This document shows, in pieces, positions 1 through 6,211 of a stretch of DNA of 7,326 nt. Position numbers and translations under genes: made by a program. The stretch spans positions 1 through 7,326 of the forward strand of contig JALOSH010000098.1 in assembly GCA_025458545.1 (NCBI GenBank). The letters run 5' to 3'. Source of the stretch: Hydrogenophaga sp. (GTDB lineage: Bacteria > Pseudomonadota > Gammaproteobacteria > Burkholderiales > Burkholderiaceae). Under the pieces are notes generated by a model that was not told the origin of the DNA, did no database searches, and saw nothing but the letters and a program-made list of their open reading frames with translations. Position 1 is the first letter of the stretch, and every line of letters starts with the position of its first letter.

Positions 1-10
1 GGCCGCTCGC

Positions 11-53
11 GTTGTCCCCTTGAGGGGGTGACGCGCGCAGCGCGGCGCGGGGG
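11..53 (-). repeat. Dispersed GC-rich intergenic repeat just after the Bug gene
   Basis: This element starts 3 bp beyond the stop codon of the Bug gene. It contains the core CCCCTTGAGGGG (16-27), followed on the plus strand by a GCGCGCAGCG run and a closing GGGGG. The same order of blocks (TTG, CCCC, TTGA, GGGG, then GCGCGCAGCG, then GGGGG) occurs at 4977-5028, so I treat both as members of one family. CCCC/GGGG can pair as a short hairpin with a TTGA loop. There is no T-run after the hairpin in the direction of transcription, so a role as a classical intrinsic terminator is uncertain. The element may continue beyond the left edge of the window. Confidence 0.6.
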
Positions 54-56
54 AGA

Positions 57-1028
57 TCAGGGTTTTATGTTGTTCTTCTGGATCACATCGGCCATCGCCG
101 CCGTGTCCACCGCGATGCGCCTGGCCAGGCCCTCGGGCGAGGTGCCCGCCACCTGCCAGCCCTGGTTGAGGATCTTCTCGCGCACATCGGGGCGGCGCAC
201 GATCTCGGCCAGCAGGGTGGCCAGCTTCTGCACGTGCGCCTTGGGCAGGCTGTTGGGTGCGGCCACGGCGTTCCAGATCTCCAACTGCAGGCCGGTCACG
301 CCCGCATCGGCCAGGCTGGGCACGTCGGGCACCACGCTGCTGCGACCGGCCGAGGTGACGCCCATGGCCTTGAGCTTGCCACCCCGGACCTGCGCCATCG
401 CCAGACCCGGCGGCAGCAGCGCCATCTGCACCTGGCCGCCGATCAGGCCGGTGATGACCTGCGGGTTGCCGGGGTAAGGCACGTGCACCGGCGCGATACC
501 GGCCTTGGCCTTGAGCAACTCCATGCCCAGGTGCGCCACCGTGCCCACACCCGGCGTGCCGTAGTTGAGCTTGTCACCCTGCGCTCGGGCTTCATCAAAA
601 AAAGCCTTGCCACTGGTCGCGGTGCTGGCCGGCACCGCCAGCACCAGCGGCGACACCGCGATCAACGACACCGGTTGCAGGTCTTTGAGCGGATCGTAGG
701 GCGTGGCCGGGTTGAGGATCTTCGCGATGGTGAGGTTGCCGTTGATCATCAGGCCGATGGTGTGGTTGTCGCTCGCACGCGCCACCGCATCGGCACCGAT
801 GTTGCCGCCCGCGCCTGGCTTGTTGTCGACGATGACCGGCTGGCCCAGCGCCTGCGACAGCGGTTCGGCCAGCAGGCGCGCCGTGAGGTCGGGCGACGAC
901 CCGGCCGGAAAACCGACCACAATCTTCAGGGGCTGGCTGGGCCAGGCGGTCTGGGCGAAACCGGTGGAGGCGCTGCAGGCCAGTGCGATGGCGGCGGCGA
1001 TGGCATGGCGGCGTGTGGGCTGGAACAT
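57..1028 (-). CDS. Bug-family (TctC-like) tripartite tricarboxylate transporter substrate-binding protein
   Basis: This encodes a 323-residue periplasmic solute-binding protein of the Bug/TctC family, which captures organic acids or other small carboxylates for uptake or sensing. The start at 1028 is preferred over an in-frame ATG at 1061 because it has AGGA upstream and gives a clean signal peptide: TRR at 5-7, a hydrophobic core to about residue 18, and likely cleavage after A25 (GFA-QTA). The twin arginine makes Tat export possible. Family motifs are intact: VVGFPAGSSPD near residues 37-47, then DNKPGAGGNIGADAVA, NYGTPGVGTVAHLG, HVPYPGNPQVITGLIGGQVQM, and PDVPSLADAGV. Length is normal for the family. 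No TctA or TctB membrane genes lie nearby, which is common for orphan Bug proteins. The gene follows the FAD monooxygenase by 59 bp on the same strand and is probably co-transcribed with it. The ligand cannot be read from sequence; an aromatic or organic acid is an inference from the neighbour. Confidence 0.93.
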   Translation of the reverse strand: MFQPTRRHAIAAAIALACSASTGFAQTAWPSQPLKIVVGFPAGSSPDLTARLLAEPLSQALGQPVIVDNKPGAGGNIGADAVARASDNHTIGLMINGNLTIAKILNPATPYDPLKDLQPVSLIAVSPLVLAVPASTATSGKAFFDEARAQGDKLNYGTPGVGTVAHLGMELLKAKAGIAPVHVPYPGNPQVITGLIGGQVQMALLPPGLAMAQVRGGKLKAMGVTSAGRSSVVPDVPSLADAGVTGLQLEIWNAVAAPNSLPKAHVQKLATLLAEIVRRPDVREKILNQGWQVAGTSPEGLARRIAVDTAAMADVIQKNNIKP

Positions 1029-1087
1029 GGGGCTTTTTCCTGGAAGGTGACAACAGGGCAACAGATTAGCAGCCCGAGCGCCGGAGG

Positions 1088-2311
1088 TCAGCCGGGTTCA
1101 GGCGGTCCACCGTAGAGCCAGGGGTTGTCCAGCAAAGATTCACCCAGCGCCGCCATGGCCGCGTTGCGGGCCCAGCGCAGCGGCCCACGGGCGTGAAAGA
1201 TTGTCCCGTTGCGTTGCGAGCGGCGCTGCACCTGAGCGTTGCGCTGCCAGCGGCTCTGGGCGTAACGCTGCAGCACCAGCGGCCACTCGGGTGCTGCGGT
1301 GGGTGGCGCGGCCGCCACCAGCCGACCCAGTGTCCAGGCGTCTTCCAGCGCCATGGCCGCGCCCTGCGCCAGGTAGGGCCGCAGCGGGTGTGCGGCGTCG
1401 CCCAGCAAGGCCACCGGGCCGCGCGCCTGTTCCGCCGCGCTGGCCATCGGTGCGCGGTCGTTCAATGCCCAGAGCTTCCAGGCAGAGACGGCGCCCAGCA
1501 TGTCCATGAGGTCGCGACAGGCCGGCCCCAACGCGCGCTGCAGGTCGCTCCAGCGGGCCTCGTGGCTCCAACTCTGGGCATCGCTGCCCACGGGTCCGCC
1601 ATGGCCCTGGCCCAGCACGCCGTGCACCACGGCCACCACGTTGATCCATTCACCGCGCCTGACCGGGTAATGCACCACGTGCAGTCGCGGCCCGAGCCAG
1701 ACGTTGACACACGAGCCGCGCAATGCGGCGGGCACCTGGTCGGCCGCCACCAGGCCGCGGTAGGCCAGGTGGCCGCTGCTGCGCACCGGCTGTGGGCCCA
1801 GCAGCTGGGCGCGCACACGGCTCCACAGGCCGTCGGCGCCGATCAGTGCCGCGCCCTGGAACACCGAGCCGTCCTCGCAGGTGGCGCTGACCGATGGCGA
1901 GGTCAGCGCATAAGAGGCCAGCCGCGCACCCAGGTGCAGGCGCACGCCGCTCTGGCGCTGCACCGCTTCCAGCAGCAGGCGGTGCAGGTCGGCGCGGTGG
2001 AGGGTAGCGTAGGGCTGGCCATAGCGGGCGCGCACAACGGCGCCCAGCCGCAGATGACCGAGCTGGCGACCGCCATGCGCATCGCGCACACGCAACTCAT
2101 CTGGGAAAGCGGCACAGGCGTGCAGCTCGGGCAGCAGGCCCCAGTCGTCGAGCACACGAACCGCGTTGGGACCCAGCTGCAGCCCGACCCCCACCTCGCC
2201 CAGCGTGGTGGCCTGCTCCAGCAGGTCCACCGTCACACCGCTGCGGGCCAGCGCCAGCGCGCCAGCCAATCCCCCAATGCCGCCACCAGCGATCACCACG
2301 TGTTGTGTCAT
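1088..2311 (-). CDS. FAD-dependent monooxygenase, salicylate / 3-hydroxybenzoate hydroxylase-like
   Basis: This encodes a 407-residue group A flavoprotein monooxygenase, a family that uses NAD(P)H and O2 to hydroxylate aromatic rings. The start at 2311 places the FAD-binding Rossmann motif at the very N-terminus (VVIAGGGIGGLAGALAL, glycines 9, 11 and 14), as is usual; the upstream in-frame extension runs into repeat DNA and is rejected. The DG motif is GADGLWSRVR (158-167). The second FAD motif is GDAAHPLRPYLAQGAAMALED (304-324), matching the salicylate and 3-hydroxybenzoate hydroxylase type. A conserved-looking LHRADLH lies at 105-111. The C-terminus NPWLYGG resembles that subfamily. No strong Shine-Dalgarno is visible. 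The gene stands between the repeat array and the Bug gene, with which it likely forms a transcript. No ring-cleavage gene is present, so the substrate stays open: salicylate, 3-hydroxybenzoate, 6-hydroxynicotinate-like compounds and others are all possible. Confidence 0.9.
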   Translation of the reverse strand: MTQHVVIAGGGIGGLAGALALARSGVTVDLLEQATTLGEVGVGLQLGPNAVRVLDDWGLLPELHACAAFPDELRVRDAHGGRQLGHLRLGAVVRARYGQPYATLHRADLHRLLLEAVQRQSGVRLHLGARLASYALTSPSVSATCEDGSVFQGAALIGADGLWSRVRAQLLGPQPVRSSGHLAYRGLVAADQVPAALRGSCVNVWLGPRLHVVHYPVRRGEWINVVAVVHGVLGQGHGGPVGSDAQSWSHEARWSDLQRALGPACRDLMDMLGAVSAWKLWALNDRAPMASAAEQARGPVALLGDAAHPLRPYLAQGAAMALEDAWTLGRLVAAAPPTAAPEWPLVLQRYAQSRWQRNAQVQRRSQRNGTIFHARGPLRWARNAAMAALGESLLDNPWLYGGPPEPG

Positions 2312-2370
2312 GGCTGCGCATTGTGCCCGCCGCACATGGCCTGGTCTTGATACAAGGCAAGGTACCGACC

Positions 2371-2716
2371 GGGGGCAGCGACCTTCGCAGCGGCGGAGCC
2401 CCGGTCCGTGCCGCCCAGGCGCGGGACGCAAGGGGGTTCAACGACCGCAGCGAAGGGCCGCCCCGAGCAAGGTCAACCCCCTCGGGGGGCAGCGACCCGC
2501 GCAGCGGCGGAGCCCCGGTCCGCGCCGCCCAGGCGCGGGACGCAAGGGGGTGAACGACCGCAGCGAAGGGCCGCCCTGAGCAAGGTCAGCCCCCTCGGGG
2601 GCAGCGACCCGCGCAGCGGCGGAGCGTGGGGGTGACAACGATCCGGCGCCGGGCCGCCCCAAGCCGGATCAACCCCCTCGGGGGGCAGCGACCCGCGCAG
2701 CGGCGGAGCGTGGGGG
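2371..2716 (-). repeat. Tandem array of four GC-rich repeat units between VWA and monooxygenase genes
   Basis: The gene-free stretch 2312-2718 is mostly this array. The anchor GGGGGCAGCG begins at 2371, 2485, 2597 and 2681, so the unit lengths are 114, 112 and 84 bp, followed by a partial fourth unit. Each anchor is followed by ACC(C/T)(G/T)CGCAGCGGCGGAGC. In units 1 and 2 this leads into a roughly 33-bp block with an imperfect palindrome (GTCCGCGCC / GGCGCGGGAC, 2518-2540 in unit 2) before GGGGGT. In units 3 and 4 that block is replaced by GT. The second half also comes in two forms around GGGCCGCCC. In unit 3 it is flanked by perfect 8-bp inverted arms, GATCCGGC (2640-2647) and GCCGGATC (2663-2670). 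The array ends 2 bp from the VWA stop codon. The remaining 2312-2370 must carry any promoter for the monooxygenase gene, but I see no good -35/-10 pair there. Confidence 0.85.
2673..2685 (-). terminator. Possible hairpin terminator downstream of VWA gene
   Basis: Within the last repeat unit, CCCCC (2673-2677), a 3-base TCG loop and GGGGG (2681-2685) form a compact 5-bp GC stem about 34 bp after the VWA stop codon. A second, larger stem (2640-2647 with 2663-2670) follows directly in the transcribed direction. Stacked GC hairpins could slow or end transcription, or protect the 3' end of the mRNA. No U-tract follows either stem, so the call as an intrinsic terminator is weak. Confidence 0.3.
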
Positions 2717-2718
2717 TC

Positions 2719-3798
2719 CTATAAGACCCGGTTGAACCAGAACAGGGACAGGCCCGCGGACATGAGCACCAACAGCGCCGCCACCAGAGCCAGCAGCCCC
2801 GAGACCTCGGTTTCCTTTTTTTCCACCGTGAGGCGGGTGCTCAGGGTCTCATAGACCTGCTTCAGGTTTTCAGCGGTGCCGGCGTAGTAATACTCGCCCT
2901 TGGTTTCGCGGGCCACGCTCTTGAGGGTTTCCTCGTCCAGCCGGACGCGCATCGACCAGCCTTCAAACCCGATCACCTCGCCGTCCACCGTGCCCACGCC
3001 CACGGTGTAGACGCGCACACCGCGATCGGCCGCCAACTGGGTGGCCTCTGCGGTGTCGACGCCGGTGGTGCGCTGGCCATCGGTCAGCAAGATGATCGCG
3101 GCCGATCCGTAAGACCCCGGGGGCACCGGCTCAAACGGTTTCTTTTCGGCCTGCGGCTGCTGATCGATCGGTCGGCCCTGCGGGGCAAACGGGTCGTTGT
3201 TGCGCCCATAGGTCAGGCTCGCGAGATCGATGCCCTGGCCCGGGAAAATCTCGGACAGCGAGACCACGATGGCGCTGCCGATGGCGGTGGCACGCTGCAT
3301 CTGGAACTTGTCGATGGCGGCCACCAGGTCTTCGCGGCTGAGCGTGACCGGTTGCACCACCTGGGCAGATCCCGCGAATGCCACGATGCCCACCTTCACA
3401 TGGCGCGGCAGCTCCGCCAGAAAGGCCTTGGCCGCGTTTTGCGAGGCGACCAGGCGGTTGGGCAGCACATCGGTGGCGCGCATGCTGCCCGACACGTCCA
3501 TCGCCAGGATGATGGTCTGCTGCGTCGACGGCAGCACGATGGTGGCCATGGGCCGGGCCGAGGCCAGCAGCATGGTGGCAAACGCCAGCAACAGCAGCAC
3601 GGGCGGCACGTGGCGGCGCCAGCCCGGGCCCTTGCCCATGGCCTCGCGCACGATGGCCAGGCTGGCAAAACGCAGCGATGCCTGGCGACGCCGGCGCATC
3701 AGCCACCAGTACAGCAGGCCGAGCAGCGGCAACAGCAACAGGCCCCACAAGAACTGGGGCCAGAGGAAGGAAACGGGCAAGGTCTGCAAGGCGTTCAT
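2719..3798 (-). CDS. BatA-like membrane-anchored von Willebrand factor A (VWA) domain protein
   Basis: This encodes a 359-residue inner-membrane protein of the BatA/aerotolerance type. Two hydrophobic helices lie at the N-terminus (about 11-33 and 65-82), split by an RRRR stretch at 35-38. A VWA domain follows (about 95-320), and a final helix (about 333-355) anchors the C-terminus, leaving the VWA domain between the membrane segments. The metal-ion-dependent adhesion site looks complete: DVSGSM (D101, S103, S105), a likely T171 in RATAIGS, and D240 in LLTDGQ. A Pro/Gln-rich loop (about 190-230) interrupts the domain; I believe such loops occur in related proteins. The start at 3798 has GGAG eight bases upstream and overlaps the DUF58 stop as ATGA, so the genes are probably translationally coupled. 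VWA proteins beside MoxR ATPases are thought to be their partners or clients in metal-dependent assembly of envelope complexes. No BatB, BatD or TPR gene follows. Confidence 0.92.
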   Translation of the reverse strand: MNALQTLPVSFLWPQFLWGLLLLPLLGLLYWWLMRRRRQASLRFASLAIVREAMGKGPGWRRHVPPVLLLLAFATMLLASARPMATIVLPSTQQTIILAMDVSGSMRATDVLPNRLVASQNAAKAFLAELPRHVKVGIVAFAGSAQVVQPVTLSREDLVAAIDKFQMQRATAIGSAIVVSLSEIFPGQGIDLASLTYGRNNDPFAPQGRPIDQQPQAEKKPFEPVPPGSYGSAAIILLTDGQRTTGVDTAEATQLAADRGVRVYTVGVGTVDGEVIGFEGWSMRVRLDEETLKSVARETKGEYYYAGTAENLKQVYETLSTRLTVEKKETEVSGLLALVAALLVLMSAGLSLFWFNRVL

Positions 3799-4880
3799 GC
3801 ACGGGCTCCGAGATGTTCAGGCCAGGTGGCGCGCTGGCCGGGGCGCAGGCTGTGGCGCCGCTTGCGCAGGTCCACAAAACGCAGCACCGCATCGGCCAGG
3901 TCGTCTTCGGTGCTCAGTTCCAGCGTTTCGACCCCGGCGCGGGTCAGGCTTTCGCGCAGTTGTGCTTCGCGCTGAGCCGCAATGCGCGCAAAGCGCTGGC
4001 GAAAACCGCTGTCGTGGGTGTCCACCAGCAATTGCTCCCCGGTCTCGGCGTCGCGCACCGTCACCAGGCCGAGGTCGGGCAGCTCCAGTTCCAGCGGGTC
4101 GAGCAGGCGCACGGCCACCACATCGTGGCGTCGGGCCAGTTCGCCGAGAGGCTGCTCCCAGCCGGGCTCGCTGATGAAGTCGGACACCACAAACACGGTG
4201 CAGCGCTGGCGCACGGTGTGGGCGGCGGCGCGCAGCAAGTCGGCCAGCTGGGTCGGGCCGTCCGACGCAGTCCCACCCGGAGACACCGAAGACCTGACTT
4301 TGCCGGATGGCTGGTGTCGCCCCCGTGAGGCGGTCTGGCGCAGCGCAGCAGGGTTGCGCTCAGTCCCGATCAGCTGCATGAGCTGCATCACCTGGTTGCG
4401 CCCGCCGCGCGCGGGCAAGACCGCGTCCACCACTGGGCGACCGCGCGCGCCGTAAAGCACCGCACCCACCCGGTTGCCGTGGCGGCTGATCAGGCGGGCG
4501 AGCACCGCCACAAAACCGGTGAGCAGTTCGCTCTTGCGCTGCTCACCCGACCCGAAGTCCACCGACGGGCTGAGATCGAGCAAGAACCAGGCGGCCATTT
4601 CGCGGTCTTCGGTGAACACGCGCACATGCGGCTGTTGCAGGCGCGCGGTGACGTTCCAGTCGATGTGGCGCACATCGTCGTGGTGCTGGTACTCGCGCAG
4701 GTCGGCCAGGTCCAGTCCACTGCCGCGCATGAGTGTGCGGTAGTCGCCCTGCAGCAGGCCGTCGAGCCGACGGATCACGGTCCATTCCAGACGGCGCAGC
4801 AAGGCGTCGGCTTTTTCGACTGGTGCGACCGGCGGCGGAGGCGGTTCCGTCTGACGGGATTTGAAGAGGCCGAACAGCAT
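3795..4880 (-). CDS. DUF58 domain-containing protein of a MoxR operon
   Basis: This encodes a 361-residue DUF58 protein, a family almost always found between MoxR and VWA genes and of uncertain biochemical role. The start at 4880 is chosen because GGAG lies eight bases upstream; an in-frame ATG at 5018 would run through repeat DNA. The DUF58 signature spans about 55-93: GSGLDLADLREYQHHDDVRH followed by IDWNVTARLQQPHVRVFTED. A VWA-like strand follows with DLSPSVD (102-108), in place of a canonical DxSxS site. A Pro-rich stretch lies at 12-20 (TEPPPPPVAP). No membrane helix is evident, so the protein is probably cytoplasmic. Residues about 182-207 (QTASRGRHQPSGKVRSSVSP and onward) are a Ser/Arg/Gly-rich, probably disordered insert between conserved-looking blocks. 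They are encoded by DNA resembling the intergenic repeat of this window. The stop overlaps the VWA start by 4 bp. Confidence 0.92.
   Translation of the reverse strand: MLFGLFKSRQTEPPPPPVAPVEKADALLRRLEWTVIRRLDGLLQGDYRTLMRGSGLDLADLREYQHHDDVRHIDWNVTARLQQPHVRVFTEDREMAAWFLLDLSPSVDFGSGEQRKSELLTGFVAVLARLISRHGNRVGAVLYGARGRPVVDAVLPARGGRNQVMQLMQLIGTERNPAALRQTASRGRHQPSGKVRSSVSPGGTASDGPTQLADLLRAAAHTVRQRCTVFVVSDFISEPGWEQPLGELARRHDVVAVRLLDPLELELPDLGLVTVRDAETGEQLLVDTHDSGFRQRFARIAAQREAQLRESLTRAGVETLELSTEDDLADAVLRFVDLRKRRHSLRPGQRATWPEHLGARA
4294..4350 (-). repeat. Diverged intergenic-type repeat inside the DUF58 coding sequence
   Basis: Positions 4294-4330 align without gaps to 4955-4991 in the repeat downstream of moxR, with 29 of 37 bases identical by hand count. 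Shared blocks are CTTTGCCGG, GGTGT and GCCCCC followed by TGAGG, with identical spacing. Similarity weakens after this but continues as CTGGCGCAGCGCAGC. The copy has the same orientation as the other repeats relative to the genes. It is read in frame and accounts for much of the Ser/Arg-rich insert of the DUF58 protein. The small hairpin kept in the intergenic copies is partly broken here (CTGAC TTT GCCGG). Chance similarity in GC-rich DNA is not excluded. Confidence 0.5.
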
Positions 4881-4943
4881 CGGGATCACTCCACCGCGCA
4901 ACGCAACAACGAGCGGGCAACGCGCGAGGTGTGCTCCCGCAGG

Positions 4944-5030
4944 ATGCCGCGGAACCGGCTTTGCCGGGCCGCAGGTGTTGCCCCCTTGAGGGGCGAAGCG
5001 GCTGCGCGCAGCGAGCAAGCAACGGGGGTG
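4944..5030 (-). repeat. Dispersed repeat between moxR-like and DUF58 genes
   Basis: This fills most of the 159-bp gap between the MoxR stop codon (5040-5042) and the DUF58 start (4880). It contains the small hairpin CCGGC TTT GCCGG (4955-4967), then CCGCAGGTG, the core CCCC TTGA GGGG (4982-4993), a GCTGCGCGCAGC palindrome (5001-5012), and a closing GGGGG. The hairpin and the CCGCAGGTG block are shared with 6126-6147. The core and the later blocks are shared with the element at the left edge of the window. Its position inside an apparent operon means it either lets transcription through, sets the ratio of MoxR to DUF58, or separates two transcripts. Confidence 0.7.
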
Positions 5031-5039
5031 GATTTCATC

Positions 5040-6041
5040 TCAGGCCGCGCGCTTTTCGTGTTCCAGCGGCTTGGCCGGCGGCTTCACCGCGGCCATGATG
5101 CGCGCGACCAGCGCGTCGCTGTCCAGCCCCTCGGACAAACCTTCGTACGACAAGACGATGCGGTGGCGCAGCACGTCGGGCACCAGATCGCTCATGTCTT
5201 CGGGCAGTGCATACGAGCGCCCGCGCAGCATGGCCAGCGCCCGCGAGCCCTCCACCAGGCCGATGGTGGCACGCGGGCTGGCGCCGTATGTGATGAGGCG
5301 CGCCGTGTCCTGCAGACCGTGCTTGTCGGGGTTGCGCGTGGCCGACACCAGCCGCACCGCGTACTGCACCAGCGAGGGATCGACATAGACCTGCCGACAC
5401 TGGGCCTGCAACGCGGCGAGCTGATCGGTGGTGGCCACGGCCTGCACCTGCACCGCCGGGCCGGTGACGCGCTCGACGATGACGAACTCTTCTTCATCGG
5501 TCGGGTAGTCCACCAGCACCTTCATCATGAAACGGTCCACCTGCGCCTCGGGCAGCGGGTAAGTGCCTTCGGTCTCGATCGGGTTCTGGGTGGCCATCAC
5601 CAGGAAGGGGCTGGGCACCTTGTGCGATTCGCCGGCAATCGTGACCTGCCGCTCCTGCATCACCTCCAGCAGCGCGCTCTGCACCTTGGCCGGTGCGCGG
5701 TTGATCTCGTCGGCCAGCAACAGGTTGGCGAACACCGGGCCGAGCGAAGTGGAGAAATCGCCGGTCTTCTGGTTGTAGATGCGCGTGCCCACCAGATCGG
5801 CGGGCACCAGGTCGGGCGTGAACTGGATGCGCTTGAAGCGGCCCTGCACAACATCGGCCAGGGTCTTGACGGTCAGCGTCTTGGCCAGACCGGGCACACC
5901 TTCCACCAGCAGATGGCCCCCGGCCAGCATGGCGACCATGACGCGTTCCAGAAAACGGTCTTGCCCCACCACCACGCGTTTGACCTCGTAGAGGATCTGT
6001 TCCATGAGCTGGGCGGTGTCGGGTGTGTCGGTGGAATTCAT
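5040..6041 (-). CDS. MoxR-family AAA+ ATPase
   Basis: This encodes a 333-residue cytoplasmic AAA+ ATPase of the MoxR family, chaperone-like ATPases that act with VWA proteins to mature or assemble protein complexes. The start at 6041 has TTGGAG with seven bases of spacing; a longer form from 6095 lacks this support. Motifs in order are VVVGQDRFLERVM near 23-36, Walker A EGVPGLAKT (47-55, K54), Walker B LLLADEIN (107-114, D111, E112), a pore or helix region VMQERQVTIAG, sensor 1 ATQNP (150-154), EAQVDRFMM with the expected arginine-finger region (165-173), and sensor 2 GASPRA (253-258, R257). All key residues are present and the length is typical. The gene leads the MoxR-DUF58-VWA set. It is separated from DUF58 by a repeat element and from the upstream protease gene by 170 bp that contain a hairpin and a direct repeat. 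Confidence 0.96.
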   Translation of the reverse strand: MNSTDTPDTAQLMEQILYEVKRVVVGQDRFLERVMVAMLAGGHLLVEGVPGLAKTLTVKTLADVVQGRFKRIQFTPDLVPADLVGTRIYNQKTGDFSTSLGPVFANLLLADEINRAPAKVQSALLEVMQERQVTIAGESHKVPSPFLVMATQNPIETEGTYPLPEAQVDRFMMKVLVDYPTDEEEFVIVERVTGPAVQVQAVATTDQLAALQAQCRQVYVDPSLVQYAVRLVSATRNPDKHGLQDTARLITYGASPRATIGLVEGSRALAMLRGRSYALPEDMSDLVPDVLRHRIVLSYEGLSEGLDSDALVARIMAAVKPPAKPLEHEKRAA

Positions 6042-6062
6042 GGATACTCCAAAAAAGTCAAT

Positions 6063-6084
6063 CAAGGCACAAACGCAAGGCACA
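6063..6084. promoter_or_regulatory. 9-bp direct repeat upstream of the MoxR gene
   Basis: CAAGGCACA occurs at 6063-6071 and again at 6076-6084, a 13-bp period, 22 to 43 bp before the MoxR start codon. The surrounding DNA is less GC-rich than the rest of the window, as expected for a control region. The pair could be a regulator site or lie in the leader of the mRNA. I see no convincing -35/-10 pair beside it, and two short repeats can arise by chance. Confidence 0.25.
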
Positions 6085-6114
6085 TCAGCAGGCAAGAAGG
6101 GCAGTCGCCCAGTC

Positions 6115-6205
6115 GCATCGCGGTACTGGCTTTGCCAGGCCGCAGGTGCGGTCCCTCTCCCGCCGCAGGCGAGAGAGGGGGAAGACGCAAAGCGGCGCAG
6201 GGGGT
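6115..6205 (-). repeat. Dispersed repeat between protease and MoxR genes
   Basis: This starts 6 bp after the protease stop codon (6212-6214). It shares CTTTGCC(A/G)GGCCGCAGGTG with the element at 4944-5030. The small hairpin here is CTGGC TTT GCCAG (6126-6138). Compared with CCGGC TTT GCCGG in the other copy, both members of one base pair have changed, so the stem is kept. The usual C-run/G-run core is replaced here by a longer inverted repeat (6153-6179). The block GCAAAGCGGCGCAGGGGG closes the element near the stop codon. Confidence 0.65.
6153..6179 (-). terminator. Strong hairpin downstream of the protease gene
   Basis: CCCTCTCCCGCC (6153-6164), the loop GCA, and GGCGAGAGAGGG (6168-6179) form a 12-bp stem with a single mismatch (6160 against 6172). 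It lies about 33 bp past the protease stop codon. No T-run follows in the direction of transcription, so it could be a Rho-independent-like pause, an mRNA 3' stabiliser, or simply part of the repeat. If it does terminate, the MoxR gene needs its own promoter within 6042-6150. Confidence 0.4.
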
Positions 6206-6211
6206 GCTCAT

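Noticed and set aside
1062..1087. Short direct repeat (CAACAG twice, near 1050-1063) between the monooxygenase and Bug genes
   Set aside because: It is only six bases, with no hairpin or promoter features. It is too weak to report as a site.
1193..2350. A 385-codon open frame on the plus strand over the monooxygenase
   Set aside because: It is antisense to a gene with intact FAD motifs, and its translation is His/Gln/Ala-rich with no domain.
2312..2370. Promoter for the monooxygenase gene
   Set aside because: TTGCCT and TTGTAT-like boxes exist on the minus strand but none pair at 16-18 bp with a reasonable partner, so no promoter is listed.
2305..2662. Several short open frames across the repeat array, some giving repetitive peptides
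   Set aside because: The repetition comes from the DNA repeat itself. The frames have no ribosome sites, and units of 114, 112 and 84 bp only happen to stay open.
2371..2716. Possible CRISPR array
   Set aside because: Units are long, unequal and nearly continuous repeat, with no unique spacers and no cas genes nearby.
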